NCBI RefSeq assembly: GCF_001050035.1
Contig: NZ_CVTA01000064.1
Location: 124,001 to 188,000 of the forward strand
From: Mycolicibacterium komanii
GTDB lineage: Bacteria; Actinomycetota; Actinomycetes; Mycobacteriales; Mycobacteriaceae
DNA: 64,000 bases
Direction: 5' to 3'
In this document: piece by piece, positions 27,498-37,964 of the stretch
Layout of the letters: each line of letters starts with the position of its first letter
Numbering within the stretch: the stretch's first letter is position 1
The notes under the pieces: generated by a model
Databases searched by the model: none
Seen by the model: the letters and a program-made list of their open reading frames with translations, nothing else
Told to the model about the DNA's origin: nothing
Made by a program: the position numbers and the translations under genes

Positions 27498-28862
27498 TCA
27501 GACGAGCTCGTAAGCGGTTTCGGCATGTTCGGTTTCATCGATGCCGGTGTCCTCATCCTCCGGGGTGACACGCCAACCCAACGGCTTGACGATAAAGGCA
27601 ATGATCGCCGTCATGATGCCAGTGAAGATAACCGCGGCCAAAGCGATGACCACCTGAACCACGAGCTGCTGGAAGCCGCCGCCGTAGAACAGTCCGGTCT
27701 CCATGGCCAGGAAGCCGATGCCGACGGTGCCCCACAGGCCCGCAACCAGGTGCACGCCGACCACATCGAGCGAATCGTCGTAACCGAACTTGTACTTCAG
27801 CCCGACCGCCAGGGCGGACAGCGCGCCGGCGACGACACCGAGGATCAGCGACCCGATCGGCGACAACGAACCACAGGCGGGGGTGATCGCGACGAGGCCT
27901 GCGACGACGCCCGAGGCGGCGCCCACGCTGGTGGCGTGGCCGTCGCGGATGCGCTCCACGAGCAACCAGCCGAGCATCGCGGCGGCGGTGGCGGCGGTGG
28001 TGTTGATCCAGACCTGGCCGGCCAGCATGTCGGCCGCACCCTCGGATCCGACGTTGAAGCCGAACCAACCGAACCACAGGATCGCTGCGCCCAGCATCAC
28101 GAACGGAATGTTGTGCGGCCGATAGGCGATCTTGCCGAAGCCGGTCCGCTTGCCGAGCAGGATCGCCAGAACCAGTGCGGCCATACCGGCGTTGATGTGA
28201 ACCACGGTGCCACCGGCGAAGTCGATGGGCGGCACGTTCGCTTCACCTTCGTCGCTGACGCCGAAGAGTTTGGCCGCGATGCCGTTCTCGGCACCGGACA
28301 GCAGGCCCCCACCCCAAACCATATGCGCGAGCGGGAAATACACCAGCGTCACCCAGATACCGCCGAACACCAGCCAGGTGCCGAACTTCATCCGCTCGGC
28401 GACCGCACCGCTGATCAGGGCGACGGTGATGACCGCGAAGGTCAATTGGAAGCCCGCCCACACGATCGCGGGGACGGAGCCGAATCCGCCGGCGACGTAG
28501 AGACTGGTGCCGTCCGCTTCCAGCGTTTCCAGTAGTGGGCTCAGCCCGAACAGCGCGAACGGGTTGTCGAAGACGCCCGCGATGTCGCTGTTACCGGTGT
28601 GCGCCGAGGCGAACGACATCGAGTAGCCCCACAGCACGTAGATGACGCTCACGACGCCGAGGGTGCCGAACGACATCATCATCATGTTCAGCACGGACTT
28701 CTGGCGCGATAGCCCACCGTAGAAGAAGGCGAGGCCCGGCGTCATGAACAGCACCAGCGCCGCGGCGGTGAGTACCCATGCGGTGTCGCCGGAACTCAAC
28801 CCGTCAGGGCCGAACGGCGCGAATGCATCATCGGGTAGAGCAAGGGGTAAGGCTGAAACCAC
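27498..28862 (-). CDS. amtB: Ammonium transporter AmtB
   Basis: 454 residues with about eleven membrane helices. Family landmarks: LVFFMTPGLAFFYGG near the start, then VHINAGMAALVLA and GVHLVAGLWGTVGIGF, which carry the paired pore histidines. Start at GTG 28862 with AAGGAGGT 9 bases ahead. A GlnR-type box lies about 90 bases upstream, so expression is expected under nitrogen limitation together with glnB and glnD. Confidence 0.96.
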   Translation of the reverse strand: MVSALPLALPDDAFAPFGPDGLSSGDTAWVLTAAALVLFMTPGLAFFYGGLSRQKSVLNMMMMSFGTLGVVSVIYVLWGYSMSFASAHTGNSDIAGVFDNPFALFGLSPLLETLEADGTSLYVAGGFGSVPAIVWAGFQLTFAVITVALISGAVAERMKFGTWLVFGGIWVTLVYFPLAHMVWGGGLLSGAENGIAAKLFGVSDEGEANVPPIDFAGGTVVHINAGMAALVLAILLGKRTGFGKIAYRPHNIPFVMLGAAILWFGWFGFNVGSEGAADMLAGQVWINTTAATAAAMLGWLLVERIRDGHATSVGAASGVVAGLVAITPACGSLSPIGSLILGVVAGALSALAVGLKYKFGYDDSLDVVGVHLVAGLWGTVGIGFLAMETGLFYGGGFQQLVVQVVIALAAVIFTGIMTAIIAFIVKPLGWRVTPEDEDTGIDETEHAETAYELV

Positions 28863-28950
28863 TTTGTGTGAACCTCCTTGGGAAGTGCGCCGATCGGATC
28901 GGCCTCCCGAAGAGACTCTTTTGCCGGAGTTTCACCGGTGATTCTGTTCC

Positions 28951-28967
28951 GTTTCCGTTAAGTGAAC
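28951..28967 (-). promoter_or_regulatory. GlnR-type binding site upstream of amtB
   Basis: On the minus strand the sequence reads GTTCAC-TTAACG-GAAAC, matching the actinobacterial GlnR consensus gTnAC-n6-GaAAC (with one extra C in the first half). It lies 89 bases before the amtB start codon. A weaker second pair (GTAAC-n6-GGCGT) lies a few bases further upstream. GlnR activation of amtB-glnB-glnD is known in mycobacteria; the site assignment here is by pattern. Confidence 0.65.
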
Positions 28968-29012
28968 GGACACGCCAGAAGCGTTACGCTCATGTTTCGC
29001 GGTCGCGAACGA

Positions 29013-30389
29013 CTAGCCGAGCAGCGCGTCGACGAACGCCGCAGGCTCGAACGGCGCGAGATCGTCGGCCCCCTCGCCGAGCCCGACCAGCTTGACGGGA
29101 ACGCCCAATTCCTGCTGAACGCGGAAAACGATTCCGCCCTTGGCCGTTCCGTCGAGTTTCGTCAGCACCACGCCGGTGATGTCGACGACCTCGGCGAACA
29201 CCCTGGCCTGCGGCAGGCCGTTCTGGCCGATGGTGGCGTCGAGCACCAGCAGCACCTCGTCGACCTCGGCCCGACGACTGACGACGCGTTTGACCTTGCC
29301 CAACTCGTCCATCAGCCCGGTCTTGGTGTGCAGGCGCCCGGCGGTGTCGATGACGATGACGTCGGCGCCTTCTTTGATGCCTTCGTCGACGGCGTCGAAT
29401 GCCACCGAGGCGGGGTCGGCGCCCTCTGCGCCGCGCACCACCTGCGCTCCGACCCGCGAGGCCCAGGACTGCAGCTGGTCGGCCGCGGCGGCGCGGAAGG
29501 TGTCGGCCGCACCGAGCACGACGCGGCGCCCGTCGGCGACCAGGACGCGGGCGAGCTTGCCGACGGTGGTGGTCTTACCGGTGCCGTTCACCCCGACGAC
29601 CAGCAGCACCGAGGGTTTGTCCTCGTGCGGCAGGGCCTTGATCGAGCGGTCGAGGTCGGGCTGCAGCTCGTCGATGAGGACCTCGCGCAGGACTTCGCGG
29701 GCGTCGGACTCGGTGCGCACCCGGCTGCTGGCCATTCGGGCACGCAGCGCCGCGACCACCGATTCGGTCACCACCGGACCGAGGTCGGCGATCAGCAGCG
29801 TGTCCTCGACTTCCTCCCACGACTCGTCGTCGAGGTCACCGCCGCCGAGCAGCCCGAGCATGCTGCGGCCGAGCGTGTTCTGCGACTTGGCCAGCCGGCC
29901 GCGCAGCCGCTCCAGCCGCCCTTCGGTCGGCGCGATCTCGTCGAGGACGGGCGCCGATTCGGCGGGTGCGGGCTCGGCGGGCGCGGGTTCTTCGATGACC
30001 GGCGCAGGTTCGGCGGGAGCCGGCTCTGTGGGTGCGGGTGCGGGCTCGGCGGGCGGCGCGGGCCGCTCCTCGACCGGCGGCTCGGGCAACTGCACGTCGG
30101 CGATCGGGCGCTTGGGTGCATCGCGCGGAATCGTGGCGTCATCGCCGACCGCGGGCAGGCCGGTAGTGTCGATGCGTTCGGCGGGCGCGGCGGGCGCCGA
30201 CTGCGAGAACGTGATGCCTGAGGAGGCCGTATAGCCGCCCGATCGGTCGATCGGGGTGGCGGTGTCCGTCTTCGACAGCCGAATGCGCCGGCGTCGATAC
30301 CGGACCAGCCCGATGACGAGCGCGGTGACCAACAAAACGGCGATGACCGCGATCGCGATCCACAAACCCATCGAGCCAGCATCTGTCAC
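29013..30389 (-). CDS. ftsY: Signal recognition particle receptor FtsY
   Basis: 458 residues. Actinobacterial form: an N-terminal membrane helix (IAIAVIAVLLVTALVIGLV), a Pro/Ala/Glu-rich linker of about 100 residues, then the NG domain with GVNGTGKTTT, DTAGR and TKLDGTAKGG. Docks the SRP-ribosome complex at the membrane. 109 bases after smc, separated from it by a hairpin; order smc-ftsY as in M. tuberculosis. Confidence 0.97.
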   Translation of the reverse strand: MTDAGSMGLWIAIAVIAVLLVTALVIGLVRYRRRRIRLSKTDTATPIDRSGGYTASSGITFSQSAPAAPAERIDTTGLPAVGDDATIPRDAPKRPIADVQLPEPPVEERPAPPAEPAPAPTEPAPAEPAPVIEEPAPAEPAPAESAPVLDEIAPTEGRLERLRGRLAKSQNTLGRSMLGLLGGGDLDDESWEEVEDTLLIADLGPVVTESVVAALRARMASSRVRTESDAREVLREVLIDELQPDLDRSIKALPHEDKPSVLLVVGVNGTGKTTTVGKLARVLVADGRRVVLGAADTFRAAAADQLQSWASRVGAQVVRGAEGADPASVAFDAVDEGIKEGADVIVIDTAGRLHTKTGLMDELGKVKRVVSRRAEVDEVLLVLDATIGQNGLPQARVFAEVVDITGVVLTKLDGTAKGGIVFRVQQELGVPVKLVGLGEGADDLAPFEPAAFVDALLG

Positions 30390-30442
30390 GGCGCCATTGT
30401 CTCAAGGTGAGTCGTGCCGACGCCCCCGCGCCCCCTCGGGCC

Positions 30443-30495
30443 GCGGTTTGTGCACCCCGTGTTGCGCTCAGCGCGCCGAACGGTGCACAAATCGC
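30443..30495 (-). terminator. Hairpin between smc and ftsY
   Basis: GCGGTTTGTGCACC at 30443-30456 pairs with GGTGCACAAATCGC at 30482-30495 (13 of 14 pairs), with a small inner GCGCT/AGCGC stem. It begins 4 bases after the smc stop on the minus strand. No U-tract follows, as is usual for mycobacterial terminators; it could equally be a processing or stabilising element. Confidence 0.5.
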
Positions 30496-30498
30496 CGA

Positions 30499-33400
30499 TC
30501 AGTTGGCGGCGCCGACCAGTTCCTGCCCGCGCATGCGCTGGCTGATCACCGCGGTGATGCCGTCGTCGCGCATGGTGACGCCGTATAGCGCGTCGGCGAC
30601 CTCCATCGTCGGCTTCTGGTGGGTGATCACGATCAGCTGCGACCGCTCGCGCAACTGCTCGAACAGGCTGATCAACCGACGCAGATTCACATCGTCGAGC
30701 GCCGCCTCGACCTCGTCCATCACATAGAACGGCGACGGCCTCGCGCGGAAGATCGCCACGAGCATCGCGACCGCGGTCAGCGACTTCTCCCCACCGGAGA
30801 GCAGCGAGAGCCGCTTGATCTTCTTGCCGGGCGGCCGCGCCTCGACCTCGATGCCGGTGGTCAGCATGTCGTTGGGGTTGGTCAGCAGCAGCCGACCCTC
30901 GCCGCCGGGGAACAGCGTCGAAAACACCTGGGTGAACTCGCGTTCCACGTCGGCGTACGCCTCGGTGAACACCTGCAGGATGCGGGCGTCGACGTCGTCG
31001 ATCACGTCGAGGAGGTCCTTGCGCGCACCCTTGACGTCCTCGAGCTGGGTGGACAGGAAGTTGTACCGCTCCTCGAGCGCGGCGAACTCCTCGAGCGCGA
31101 GCGGATTGACCCGGCCCAGCTCGTTGAGCTCACGTTCGGCCTTCTTGGCGCGCCGCTCCTGCGTCGCCCGGTCGTACGGCATCGGGGCGGGCGCGGTGAC
31201 CTGTTCACCGCGTTCGCGCGCCTGCTCGAACTCGGCCATCTCCAATTCCGTTGGCGGCAACGGCACATCGGGTCCGTACTCGGCGATCAGATCGGCGGTC
31301 GCCATGCCGAACTGCTCGAGGATCTGCTCCTCGAGCTGCTCGATCCGCAGTGCCGCCTGGGCCTTGGCGACCTCGTCCTTGTGCAGCGCCTCGGTGAGGC
31401 CGTTGAACTTGCCCGTGAGCTCGTTGACCTCGTCGCGCGCCTCGGCCAACGCGGCGGCGCGGTGCTGCCGTTCGGCGGCGACCTCGTCGCGCGCCCGCGA
31501 TGCCACCGCCACGACCGCGCTCAACCGTTGTGTCACAACGCGACCCGACTCCGCGACCGCGGCGGCCACCGCCGCGGCGTGCTGACGCGCCTCGCGGGCA
31601 CGCTTGGCGCGAAGCCTGGCCTCACGTTCGGCCGCGGCCGCCCGGCGCAGCGAATCGGCCCTGCCGCGAACGGCATTCGCGCGCTCCTCGGCGGTACGCA
31701 CCTCCAGCCGGGCCTCCACCTCGGCGGCGCGGGCGGCCTCCGCAGCGGCCGTCGACTCCTGCCGGTTGACGGGCTCGGCTTCGAACGTCGGCTCCTGCTG
31801 TGCGTTATGGAGGCGCTGCTCGAGCTGGGCGAGTTCCTCGACGGTGCGGGAGCGGTTGGCTTCCAGCTCATTTCGCTGCTGGATCAGCCGCTGCCACTCG
31901 TCGTCGGCGGCACGCGCATCCTGACCGAGCCGGCCCAGCTGCTCGTAGATCGCCGAGATCGCCGCGTCGGATTCGTTGAGCGCCGCAAGCGCCTGCTCCG
32001 CGGCGTCCTGACGGCTGGCCTGTTCGGCCAGCGCCCCGGACAGCGCGGCCGACAGCTCGCCGACCTGCCTCTCGGCCTCGGCGAGCTCGGCGCGCGCCTT
32101 GTCGACCTCGGACGCGATCTCGAGCGTGCTGGGCTTGCGATCGGACCCGCCGCTGACCCAGCCCGCGCCCACGAGGTCACCGTCGGTGGTGACCGCCCGC
32201 AACGTCGGACGGGAGGCGACCAGATCGAGCGCGGCGGCCAGATCCGACACCACCACGACGTCGGAGAGCATCGCCCGGACCGCACCTTGCAACCGCGGCG
32301 GCGCTTCGACCATGTCCACCGCGCGCACCGCGCCCTCGGGCAACGACTGCGCGTGTACCGCCTCGTGATTCGGCCAGTCGCTGAGCACGATCGCGGCCCG
32401 GCCGCCGTCGGACTCCTTGAGCGCGGCGACCGCATCGCGTGCGGCACTGGGACTTTCGGCGGCCACCGCGTCGGCTGCGGCGCCGAGCACGGCCGCAACG
32501 GCCACCTCGTAGCCGTCGCGCACCTTCAGCAGGTTGGCGATCGAACCGAGAAGTCCTGCGCCGCCGCGGTTCTTCTGCAGCCAGGCCGCGCCGTCCTTGC
32601 GGTCCAGCCCGACCGAGAGCGCCTCGATACGCGCGCGCAGCGAGGCGACCTGGCGTTCGGCGCCGCGCTCGGCGGCCTGCAGTTCGGCGACGCGCTCGTC
32701 GGCGAGGCGCAGCGCGGCGACGGTGCGGTCGTGGTGTTCGTCGAGACCGACCTCACCGGCGTCGAGTTCGCCGACCCGGCTCTGGACGGTCTCGAACTCG
32801 GCCTGGGTCTGCTGCGCGCGGGTGGCGGCCTCGTCGATGGTGCCGGTGAGCCGGGCGACGGTCTCGTCGATCGATTCCACGCGGGTACGCATGGTGTCGA
32901 CCTGCCCGGCCAGCCGGGCCAGCCCCTCACGACGGTCGGCCTCGGCGCGCGCGGCCGCCATGTGCGCGCGTTCGGCCTCGGCGGCGATCCGCTCGCGTTC
33001 GGCGAGTTCGGCGCGGGCCGCCTCGAGCTTGCCGCGGGACTCGGACAGCTCGGCGAGCAGCTGGCGCTCCCGCTCGGCGACCTCGTCGGCCTGGGCTTCC
33101 AGGGCGTCGGGATCCGGGCCTGTCGACGCCTCCGGCTCGGTGTCGAGATGCTGGGCGCGCTCGCTGGCGATGCGCACCGTCGCGCTGACGCGCTCGGCGA
33201 GCGCCGACAGCGCGAACCACGTCTGCTGCGCAGCGTCTGCGCGTTCGCTCAGGCCGCCGACCGCCGCCTCGTGAGCGGCCAGTTCGGCCGTTTTGGCCTC
33301 CAACCGGGCGGCGATCTCGTCGTGCTCGCGTCGCAGCGTCGTCTCGGCCTGATTGGTGTTCTCGAATTCGGCGCGGCGGGTGACGAGGTCGTCGGCGGCC

Positions 33401-34086
33401 AGCCGCAGCCGGGCGTCGCGCAGATCGGCCTGGATGGTCTGCGCGCGACGGGCCATCTCGGCCTGGCGCCCGAGCGGTTTGAGCTGACGGCGCAGTTCGG
33501 TGGTCAGGTCGGTCAGCCGGTTCAGGTTGGCCGACATCGCGTCGAGCTTGCGGACCGCCTTCTCCTTGCGCTTGCGATGCTTGAGGACACCGGCGGCCTC
33601 CTCGATGAACGCGCGCCGGTCCTCGGGCCGCGATTCGAGGATCTCGGAGAGCTTGCCCTGTCCGACGATCACGTGCATCTCGCGGCCGATGCCGGAATCG
33701 GACAGCAGTTCCTGGACGTCCATCAACCGGCAACTGCTGCCGTTGATCTCGTACTCGCTGCCGCCGTCGCGGAACATCCGCCGGGTGATCGACACCTCGG
33801 AGTATTCGATCGGCAGCGAGTTGTCGGAGTTGTCGATCGTCACCGTGACCTCGGCGCGGCCCAGCGGCGGCCGCGACGATGTGCCCGCGAAGATGACGTC
33901 TTCCATCTTGCCGCCGCGCAACGTCTTGGCGCCCTGCTCCCCCATCACCCAGGTGAGTGCGTCGACCACGTTCGACTTGCCCGAGCCGTTGGGTCCGACC
34001 ACGCAGGTGATGCCTGGCTCGAAGCGCAGCGTCGTCGGCGAAGCAAACGACTTGAAGCCCTTCAGGGTCAGACTCTTGAGGTGCAC
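30499..34086 (-). CDS. smc: Chromosome segregation ATPase SMC
   Basis: 1195 residues. Walker A at about 31-39 (GPNGSGKSN) with the N-terminal [14 protein letters not shown], a long coiled coil, the hinge at about 510-650 ([18 protein letters not shown]), a second coiled coil, and the C-terminal ABC signature [15 protein letters not shown] with Walker [14 protein letters not shown]. Forms the condensin-like ring. Start set at GTG 34086 because the family begins with MxLKSL; a GTG four codons earlier (34098) is also possible. Confidence 0.96.
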   Translation of the reverse strand: MHLKSLTLKGFKSFASPTTLRFEPGITCVVGPNGSGKSNVVDALTWVMGEQGAKTLRGGKMEDVIFAGTSSRPPLGRAEVTVTIDNSDNSLPIEYSEVSITRRMFRDGGSEYEINGSSCRLMDVQELLSDSGIGREMHVIVGQGKLSEILESRPEDRRAFIEEAAGVLKHRKRKEKAVRKLDAMSANLNRLTDLTTELRRQLKPLGRQAEMARRAQTIQADLRDARLRLAADDLVTRRAEFENTNQAETTLRREHDEIAARLEAKTAELAAHEAAVGGLSERADAAQQTWFALSALAERVSATVRIASERAQHLDTEPEASTGPDPDALEAQADEVAERERQLLAELSESRGKLEAARAELAERERIAAEAERAHMAAARAEADRREGLARLAGQVDTMRTRVESIDETVARLTGTIDEAATRAQQTQAEFETVQSRVGELDAGEVGLDEHHDRTVAALRLADERVAELQAAERGAERQVASLRARIEALSVGLDRKDGAAWLQKNRGGAGLLGSIANLLKVRDGYEVAVAAVLGAAADAVAAESPSAARDAVAALKESDGGRAAIVLSDWPNHEAVHAQSLPEGAVRAVDMVEAPPRLQGAVRAMLSDVVVVSDLAAALDLVASRPTLRAVTTDGDLVGAGWVSGGSDRKPSTLEIASEVDKARAELAEAERQVGELSAALSGALAEQASRQDAAEQALAALNESDAAISAIYEQLGRLGQDARAADDEWQRLIQQRNELEANRSRTVEELAQLEQRLHNAQQEPTFEAEPVNRQESTAAAEAARAAEVEARLEVRTAEERANAVRGRADSLRRAAAAEREARLRAKRAREARQHAAAVAAAVAESGRVVTQRLSAVVAVASRARDEVAAERQHRAAALAEARDEVNELTGKFNGLTEALHKDEVAKAQAALRIEQLEEQILEQFGMATADLIAEYGPDVPLPPTELEMAEFEQARERGEQVTAPAPMPYDRATQERRAKKAERELNELGRVNPLALEEFAALEERYNFLSTQLEDVKGARKDLLDVIDDVDARILQVFTEAYADVEREFTQVFSTLFPGGEGRLLLTNPNDMLTTGIEVEARPPGKKIKRLSLLSGGEKSLTAVAMLVAIFRARPSPFYVMDEVEAALDDVNLRRLISLFEQLRERSQLIVITHQKPTMEVADALYGVTMRDDGITAVISQRMRGQELVGAAN

Positions 34087-34112
34087 GACGTGCCACACTA
34101 CCGCCGCGACGG

Positions 34113-34397
34113 CTATCGCTCGGTGAACCCTTGTAGCGAGTCGCGAGGTTCTGTGAAGTCGGCGACGACGTTGTCGACCCGACCCGGTGTTTCACCGCTT
34201 TGCAGCAGGTCAAGTAGCCGCTGACAGGATTCGCGCGGGCCTTGGGCGACGACCTGAACCCGCCCGTCGGGCTTGTTCGCCGCGAATCCGGTCAGCCCCA
34301 GTTCGAGCGCGCGGGCGCGGGTCCACCATCGGAATCCGACGCCCTGCACCTGCCCGTGCACCCACGCGGTCAGTCGTACCTCAGCTAACTCCTGCAT
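34113..34397 (-). CDS. acyP: Acylphosphatase
   Basis: 94 residues. The catalytic signature [13 protein letters not shown] (Arg in GFR) and the second conserved block [17 protein letters not shown] are complete. Hydrolyses acyl phosphates such as acetyl or carbamoyl phosphate. ATG 34397 is used with GAGGT five bases upstream; it overlaps the end of the OsmC-like gene by 17 bases. Sits before smc as in M. tuberculosis (Rv2922A). Confidence 0.93.
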   Translation of the reverse strand: MQELAEVRLTAWVHGQVQGVGFRWWTRARALELGLTGFAANKPDGRVQVVAQGPRESCQRLLDLLQSGETPGRVDNVVADFTEPRDSLQGFTER

Positions 34398-34797
34398 CAT
34401 GTACCTCAAACGTCACTTTGGTCCCGGATTTGAGAGTGCGGCCGACCGTGCAGACCTGGTCGACCGCGCGCTCGACCACCGTGAGTACCCGCGCAATCTC
34501 CTGTTCCGACAGGCCGGACAGGTCGAGTTCCATGTGCTCCTCGAGCAGCGGGTAGCGCTCCTGCTCGCGATCTGCGGGCCCGGAGACGCGGATCGTCGTG
34601 CGGTAATCGTCGCCGAGCCGCCGCCGCAGCGGCGCGTCGCTGGCCATCCCGCTGCACGCCGCGAGCGCGATCTTCAGCAGCTCGCCCGGTGTGAAGACGC
34701 CCTCGACGTCTTCGCTGCCGACGAGCACCTCCGCGCCGCGCGAGCTGCGGCCGACATAGCGGCGCTCCCCGGTGCGCTCAACCCAGAGTTCGGTCAT
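34381..34797 (-). CDS. OsmC-like family protein (Rv2923c homologue)
   Basis: 138 residues from ATG 34797 ([16 protein letters not shown]). OsmC/Ohr fold: [22 protein letters not shown] contains the first redox cysteine, and [18 protein letters not shown] the second, so the two-cysteine peroxidase pair is present. Probably reduces organic hydroperoxides; the exact substrate is unknown. Precedes acyP and follows fpg across a block of hairpin repeats. Confidence 0.88.
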   Translation of the reverse strand: MTELWVERTGERRYVGRSSRGAEVLVGSEDVEGVFTPGELLKIALAACSGMASDAPLRRRLGDDYRTTIRVSGPADREQERYPLLEEHMELDLSGLSEQEIARVLTVVERAVDQVCTVGRTLKSGTKVTFEVHDAGVS

Positions 34798-34829
34798 GTC
34801 TTCCCTTTCCGCATAAGTCCCCTTGTTCC

Positions 34830-34889
34830 GCGAGCGTGCGTGTTTGCACACGACACGCCGCCTTCGGACATCAGTTTGGGCACGCTCGT
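34830..34889. repeat. Intergenic hairpin repeat element, copy 2
   Basis: GCGAGCGTGC at 34830-34839 pairs with GCACGCTCGT at 34880-34889 (9 of 10). Next to the left arm stands the same 23-base core as in copy 1 (21740-21762), here at 34840-34862. First of three adjacent units. Confidence 0.75.
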
Positions 34890-34895
34890 CGCCGC

Positions 34896-34955
34896 GGGAG
34901 CGTGCGTTGTTGCAGTGACGGCGACGTGATCGCAGTACTTGCGCACATTCGTCGC
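34896..34955. repeat. Intergenic hairpin repeat element, copy 3 (diverged)
   Basis: Begins GGGAGCGTGCGTTGTTGCA, like the start of copy 2, and ends GCGCACATTCGTCGC, like its right end, but the core is diverged (TGTTGCAGTGACG). Six bases after copy 2. Confidence 0.5.
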
Positions 34956-34958
34956 GGC

Positions 34959-35018
34959 GCGAGTGTGCGGGAAGTGCTGAAATTTCGCGGCGTGTTGTGT
35001 GCAGACACGCACGCTCGC
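34959..35018. repeat. Intergenic hairpin repeat element, copy 4 (inverted)
   Basis: GCGAGTGTGC at 34959-34968 pairs with GCACGCTCGC at 35009-35018 (9 of 10). The core lies on the opposite strand (GGCGTGTTGTGTGCAGACAC), with two differences from copy 2. Arms of copies 2 and 4 also pair with each other over about 33 bases, so the whole 190-base block can fold as one large cruciform. Located between the fpg stop and the OsmC-like start. Confidence 0.7.
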
Positions 35019-35036
35019 GCGGGAAAGGAACACGGG

Positions 35037-35894
35037 TCATGTCCGTCGCACCCTCGGGCGCGGTTGGCATTTCGGGCAGTAGAACGACGAGCGGTTCATG
35101 AACTTCTCCCGCCGCATGATCGCCCCACAACGCCGGCACGGCTCGCCTTCGCGCCCGTAGGCGTCCAGCGACCGGTCGAAGTAACCCGACTCGCCGTTGA
35201 CGTTGACGTACAACGAGTCGAACGACGTCCCGCCCTGGTCGAGCGCCTCGCGCATGACCTCGGCGGCCGCGTCGAGCAGTTCGGCCAGCTTCGCCCGCGT
35301 CAGCGAAGACGCCAGCCGGGCGCCGTTGACCTTGGCCCGCCACAGCGCCTCATCGGCGTAGATGTTGCCGATGCCCGAGACGACGGTCTGATCGAGCAGT
35401 TGGCGTTTGATCTCGGAGTGCTTGCCGCGCAACACCTTGACGACACCGTCGCGATCGAAGCGCGGGTCGAGCGGATCACGCGCGAGGTGGGCGACGGGCA
35501 CCGGGACATCGGTGTCGTCGACGGTGACCACGTCCGTGAGCATCCATCCGCCGAACGTGCGTTGGTCGACGAAGCTCAACGCCGTTCCGTCGTCGAGTAG
35601 TGCGGCGATGCGCAGGTGGTTCTCCCGCGGCAACGGCCCGAGCAGCATCTGTCCGCTCATCCCCAGATGCACCACGAGCGCGGCGCCGTCGTCCAGTGTC
35701 AGCCACAGGTACTTACCCCGGCGCCCGGTACCGGTGATCGTGCTGTCGAGCAGCCGGGCGGTCAGATCCGCCGGCCCGGCCTCGTGCCTGCGCACCGCGC
35801 GCGGATGGTGCACGCGCACAGCGGTGATGGTCTTGTCGACGACGTGCGCGTGCAACCCGCGCCGGACGACCTCGACCTCGGGAAGCTCAGGCAT
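35037..35894 (-). CDS. fpg: Formamidopyrimidine-DNA glycosylase
   Basis: 285 residues. PELPEVE at the start gives the catalytic Pro2 and Glu3; the helix-two-turn-helix and the C-terminal zinc finger C-x2-C...C-x2-C ([24 protein letters not shown]) are complete. Bifunctional glycosylase/AP lyase removing 8-oxoguanine. Overlaps the rnc stop by 8 bases. Confidence 0.97.
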   Translation of the reverse strand: MPELPEVEVVRRGLHAHVVDKTITAVRVHHPRAVRRHEAGPADLTARLLDSTITGTGRRGKYLWLTLDDGAALVVHLGMSGQMLLGPLPRENHLRIAALLDDGTALSFVDQRTFGGWMLTDVVTVDDTDVPVPVAHLARDPLDPRFDRDGVVKVLRGKHSEIKRQLLDQTVVSGIGNIYADEALWRAKVNGARLASSLTRAKLAELLDAAAEVMREALDQGGTSFDSLYVNVNGESGYFDRSLDAYGREGEPCRRCGAIMRREKFMNRSSFYCPKCQPRPRVRRT

Positions 35895-36588
35895 CTACCT
35901 CGGTGGCGGACAGCGCATTCCACGCCGCCGCGGCCGCCTTGAGTTCGGCCTCCTTCTTGGTGCGCCCGACGCCCGTGCCATATTCGGTTTCGGTGACGAC
36001 GACCGTCGCGGTGAACTCCTTGTCGTGGTCGGGCCCCGTCGCGGTGACGACGTACGTCGGCGCTCCCAAGCCCCGCGATGCGGTCAGCTCCTGCAGGCTG
36101 CTCTTCCAGTCCAGCCCGGCGCCCAGCGTCGGCGCGGTGTCCAACAGCTTGCGGAACAACCGCAGGATCACCTCGCGGACGATGGCGTTGCCGTGCTCCA
36201 AATATATTGCACCCAAAAGTGATTCGACGCCGTCAGCGAGGATGCTGGCCTTGTCGGTGCCGCCGGAGTTCAACTCGCCCTTGCCGAGCAGCAGGTACGC
36301 ACCGAGCCCGGCATCGGTCAACTGCCGACCGACGTCGGCGAGCGCGTGTGTGTTGACGATGCTGGCCCGCAGCTTGGCCAGATCGCCCTCGGAGCGCTCG
36401 GGGTGCCGGTGGTAGAGCTCCTCGGTGATAGTCAACCCGAGCACGGCGTCGCCGAGGAACTCCAGCCGCTCGTTGGTCGGCAGGCCGCCGTTCTCGTAAG
36501 AGTAGCTGCGATGGGTGAGCGCCATGGTGAGCAGTTCGTCGGGCAGCTCGACGCCCAGTGCCGCCAGCAGAGCGGCGCGGTCAGTCAC
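35887..36588 (-). CDS. rnc: Ribonuclease III
   Basis: 233 residues from GTG 36588 (GTGACTGA overlaps the stop of the upstream gene). The signature [14 protein letters not shown] carries the metal-binding acidic residues; [15 protein letters not shown] is the second catalytic block, and a double-stranded RNA-binding domain makes up the last 70 residues. Processes rRNA precursors and structured RNA. A longer open frame upstream is a shadow of the DUF177 gene. Confidence 0.96.
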   Translation of the reverse strand: MTDRAALLAALGVELPDELLTMALTHRSYSYENGGLPTNERLEFLGDAVLGLTITEELYHRHPERSEGDLAKLRASIVNTHALADVGRQLTDAGLGAYLLLGKGELNSGGTDKASILADGVESLLGAIYLEHGNAIVREVILRLFRKLLDTAPTLGAGLDWKSSLQELTASRGLGAPTYVVTATGPDHDKEFTATVVVTETEYGTGVGRTKKEAELKAAAAAWNALSATEVDA

Positions 36589-37183
36589 GTGTGTCCTCAG
36601 TGGGATCGTCGGCGCCGCCGACAGTGTCGAACATGCCGGCCAGCTTGGCCCATCGCGGATCGAGCTGCTCGTGATGGTGGCCGGGTTCGGCGGTGGCCAA
36701 CGCCACGCCGCAATCGGGACACAGGCCCGCGCAGTCCGGACCGCACAGCGGCGCGAACGGCAGCGCCAGCCCGACCGCGTCGATGATCGGCTGCTCGAGG
36801 TCGACGGTGTCGTCCACCACGCGGCCCACCTCGTCGGCCTCGGTCGTCTCATCGGTGGCGCTCGCGGGGTAGGCGAACAGCTCGGTGAGGTCGATCTCGA
36901 CGTCGCCGGTGACCGGGGTCAGGCAGCGGGCGCAGTCGCCCGACGTCGGCGCCGACACCGTTCCGCTGACGAGGACGCCCTCCGACACCGACTCGACGCG
37001 CAGGTCGAGCGCCAGGGGCGCGCCCTTGTCGATGGCGATCAGGTCGAGGCCGATCCGTGTCGGGCTGGGCACCGTCTCGGAGACGGCCATCATCGAGCCG
37101 GGTCGTCTACCGAGCCGGGAAATGTTGATCACAAGCGGCGATTGTGACGCGCGATGCGCCGCCGCTTTGGCATGCGTCGCCAT
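36581..37183 (-). CDS. DUF177/YceD family protein (Rv2926c homologue)
   Basis: 200 residues. YceD-type protein with [15 protein letters not shown] near the start, an [15 protein letters not shown] core and a cysteine cluster [13 protein letters not shown] that probably binds zinc. Members are linked to 23S rRNA accumulation and lie next to ribosomal or RNA-processing genes; here immediately before rnc with an 8-base overlap. Confidence 0.9.
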   Translation of the reverse strand: MATHAKAAAHRASQSPLVINISRLGRRPGSMMAVSETVPSPTRIGLDLIAIDKGAPLALDLRVESVSEGVLVSGTVSAPTSGDCARCLTPVTGDVEIDLTELFAYPASATDETTEADEVGRVVDDTVDLEQPIIDAVGLALPFAPLCGPDCAGLCPDCGVALATAEPGHHHEQLDPRWAKLAGMFDTVGGADDPTEDTRD

Positions 37184-37226
37184 AACAACCGAGTTTACGG
37201 CGAGGTTTCTGGCGGCCCTCCGGCGC

Positions 37227-37964
37227 TCAGCGCGCCGCGTAGTCGTGCGTGCCCGCGGCGGTCCGAAGCTGGTGGCGACCGCGTCCGACCGAGCGCAGCG
37301 TGCCGTTGAGGAAGTCCTCGAATTCGGCGAGCTTGCTGTCGACGTAGATGTCGCATTCGCCGCGCAACCGGTCGGCCTCGGCGTGCGCCGAGTCGATCAA
37401 CCGGGTCGCCTCGGCGGTCGCGGTCTGCACGATCTCGGTCTGCGACACCAGCCGCTGCTGCTCCTTGATGCCCTCCTGCACGGCCTTCTCGTAGGCGAGG
37501 TTGCCGCTCTCGATGAGCCGGTCGGCCTCGGTCTTGGCGCGTCCGGTGCTGGCCTCGTACTCCCGCTTGGCGGTGGCAGCGACGCGATTGGCCTCTTCAC
37601 GGGCCTCGCCGACCATCCGCTCGCTGTGCTGGCGGGCCTCGGACACCATGCGATCGGCCTGGGCCTTCGCATCGGCTAGCAGCCGATCCGCCTCGGCGCG
37701 GGCGTGGTTGAGGACGGAGTCGGCCTCGGCGGTGGCCGTCGACACCATCTGGTCGGAGTGGTCCTTGGCCTCGCGCAACATCCCGTCGCGCGCGTCGAGC
37801 ACATCCTGGGCGTCGTCGAGCTCGCCGGGGATGGCGTCCTTGATGTCGTCGATCAGCTCGAGGACATCGCCGCGGGGCACGACGCAGCCCGCCGTCATCG
37901 GCACGCCGCGGGCTTCTTCCACGATTGCGCTCAGTTCGTCGAGCGCCTCAAAAACTCGGTACAC
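37227..37964 (-). CDS. sepIVA: DivIVA-domain septum protein SepIVA
   Basis: 245 residues, nearly all coiled coil from about residue 55 to 220, rich in Ala/Glu/Arg heptads (AEADRLLADAKAQADRMV). The N-terminus (MYRVFEALDELSAIVEEA) is the family's DivIVA-like part. The M. tuberculosis counterpart Rv2927c is SepIVA, an essential septation factor that interacts with the division machinery. Marks the end of the Rv2901c-Rv2927c block. Confidence 0.9.
   Translation of the reverse strand: MYRVFEALDELSAIVEEARGVPMTAGCVVPRGDVLELIDDIKDAIPGELDDAQDVLDARDGMLREAKDHSDQMVSTATAEADSVLNHARAEADRLLADAKAQADRMVSEARQHSERMVGEAREEANRVAATAKREYEASTGRAKTEADRLIESGNLAYEKAVQEGIKEQQRLVSQTEIVQTATAEATRLIDSAHAEADRLRGECDIYVDSKLAEFEDFLNGTLRSVGRGRHQLRTAAGTHDYAAR

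Noticed and set aside
29013..30389. Pro/Ala/Glu-rich stretch in ftsY as a possible fusion or frameshift
   Set aside because: An acidic/proline-rich linker between the membrane helix and NG domain is normal for actinobacterial FtsY.
30619..34224. A 1201-codon open frame on the plus strand opposite smc
   Set aside because: Antisense shadow of smc in GC-rich DNA; composition is repetitive Arg/Gly/Leu without domain signatures, whereas the minus frame is an unmistakable SMC.
34794..35033. Possible small gene(s) in the gap between fpg and the OsmC-like gene
   Set aside because: The frames encode only translated hairpin repeats (peptides like VCTQHAA / VSCANT seen also at 21.7 kb) and have no ribosome sites.
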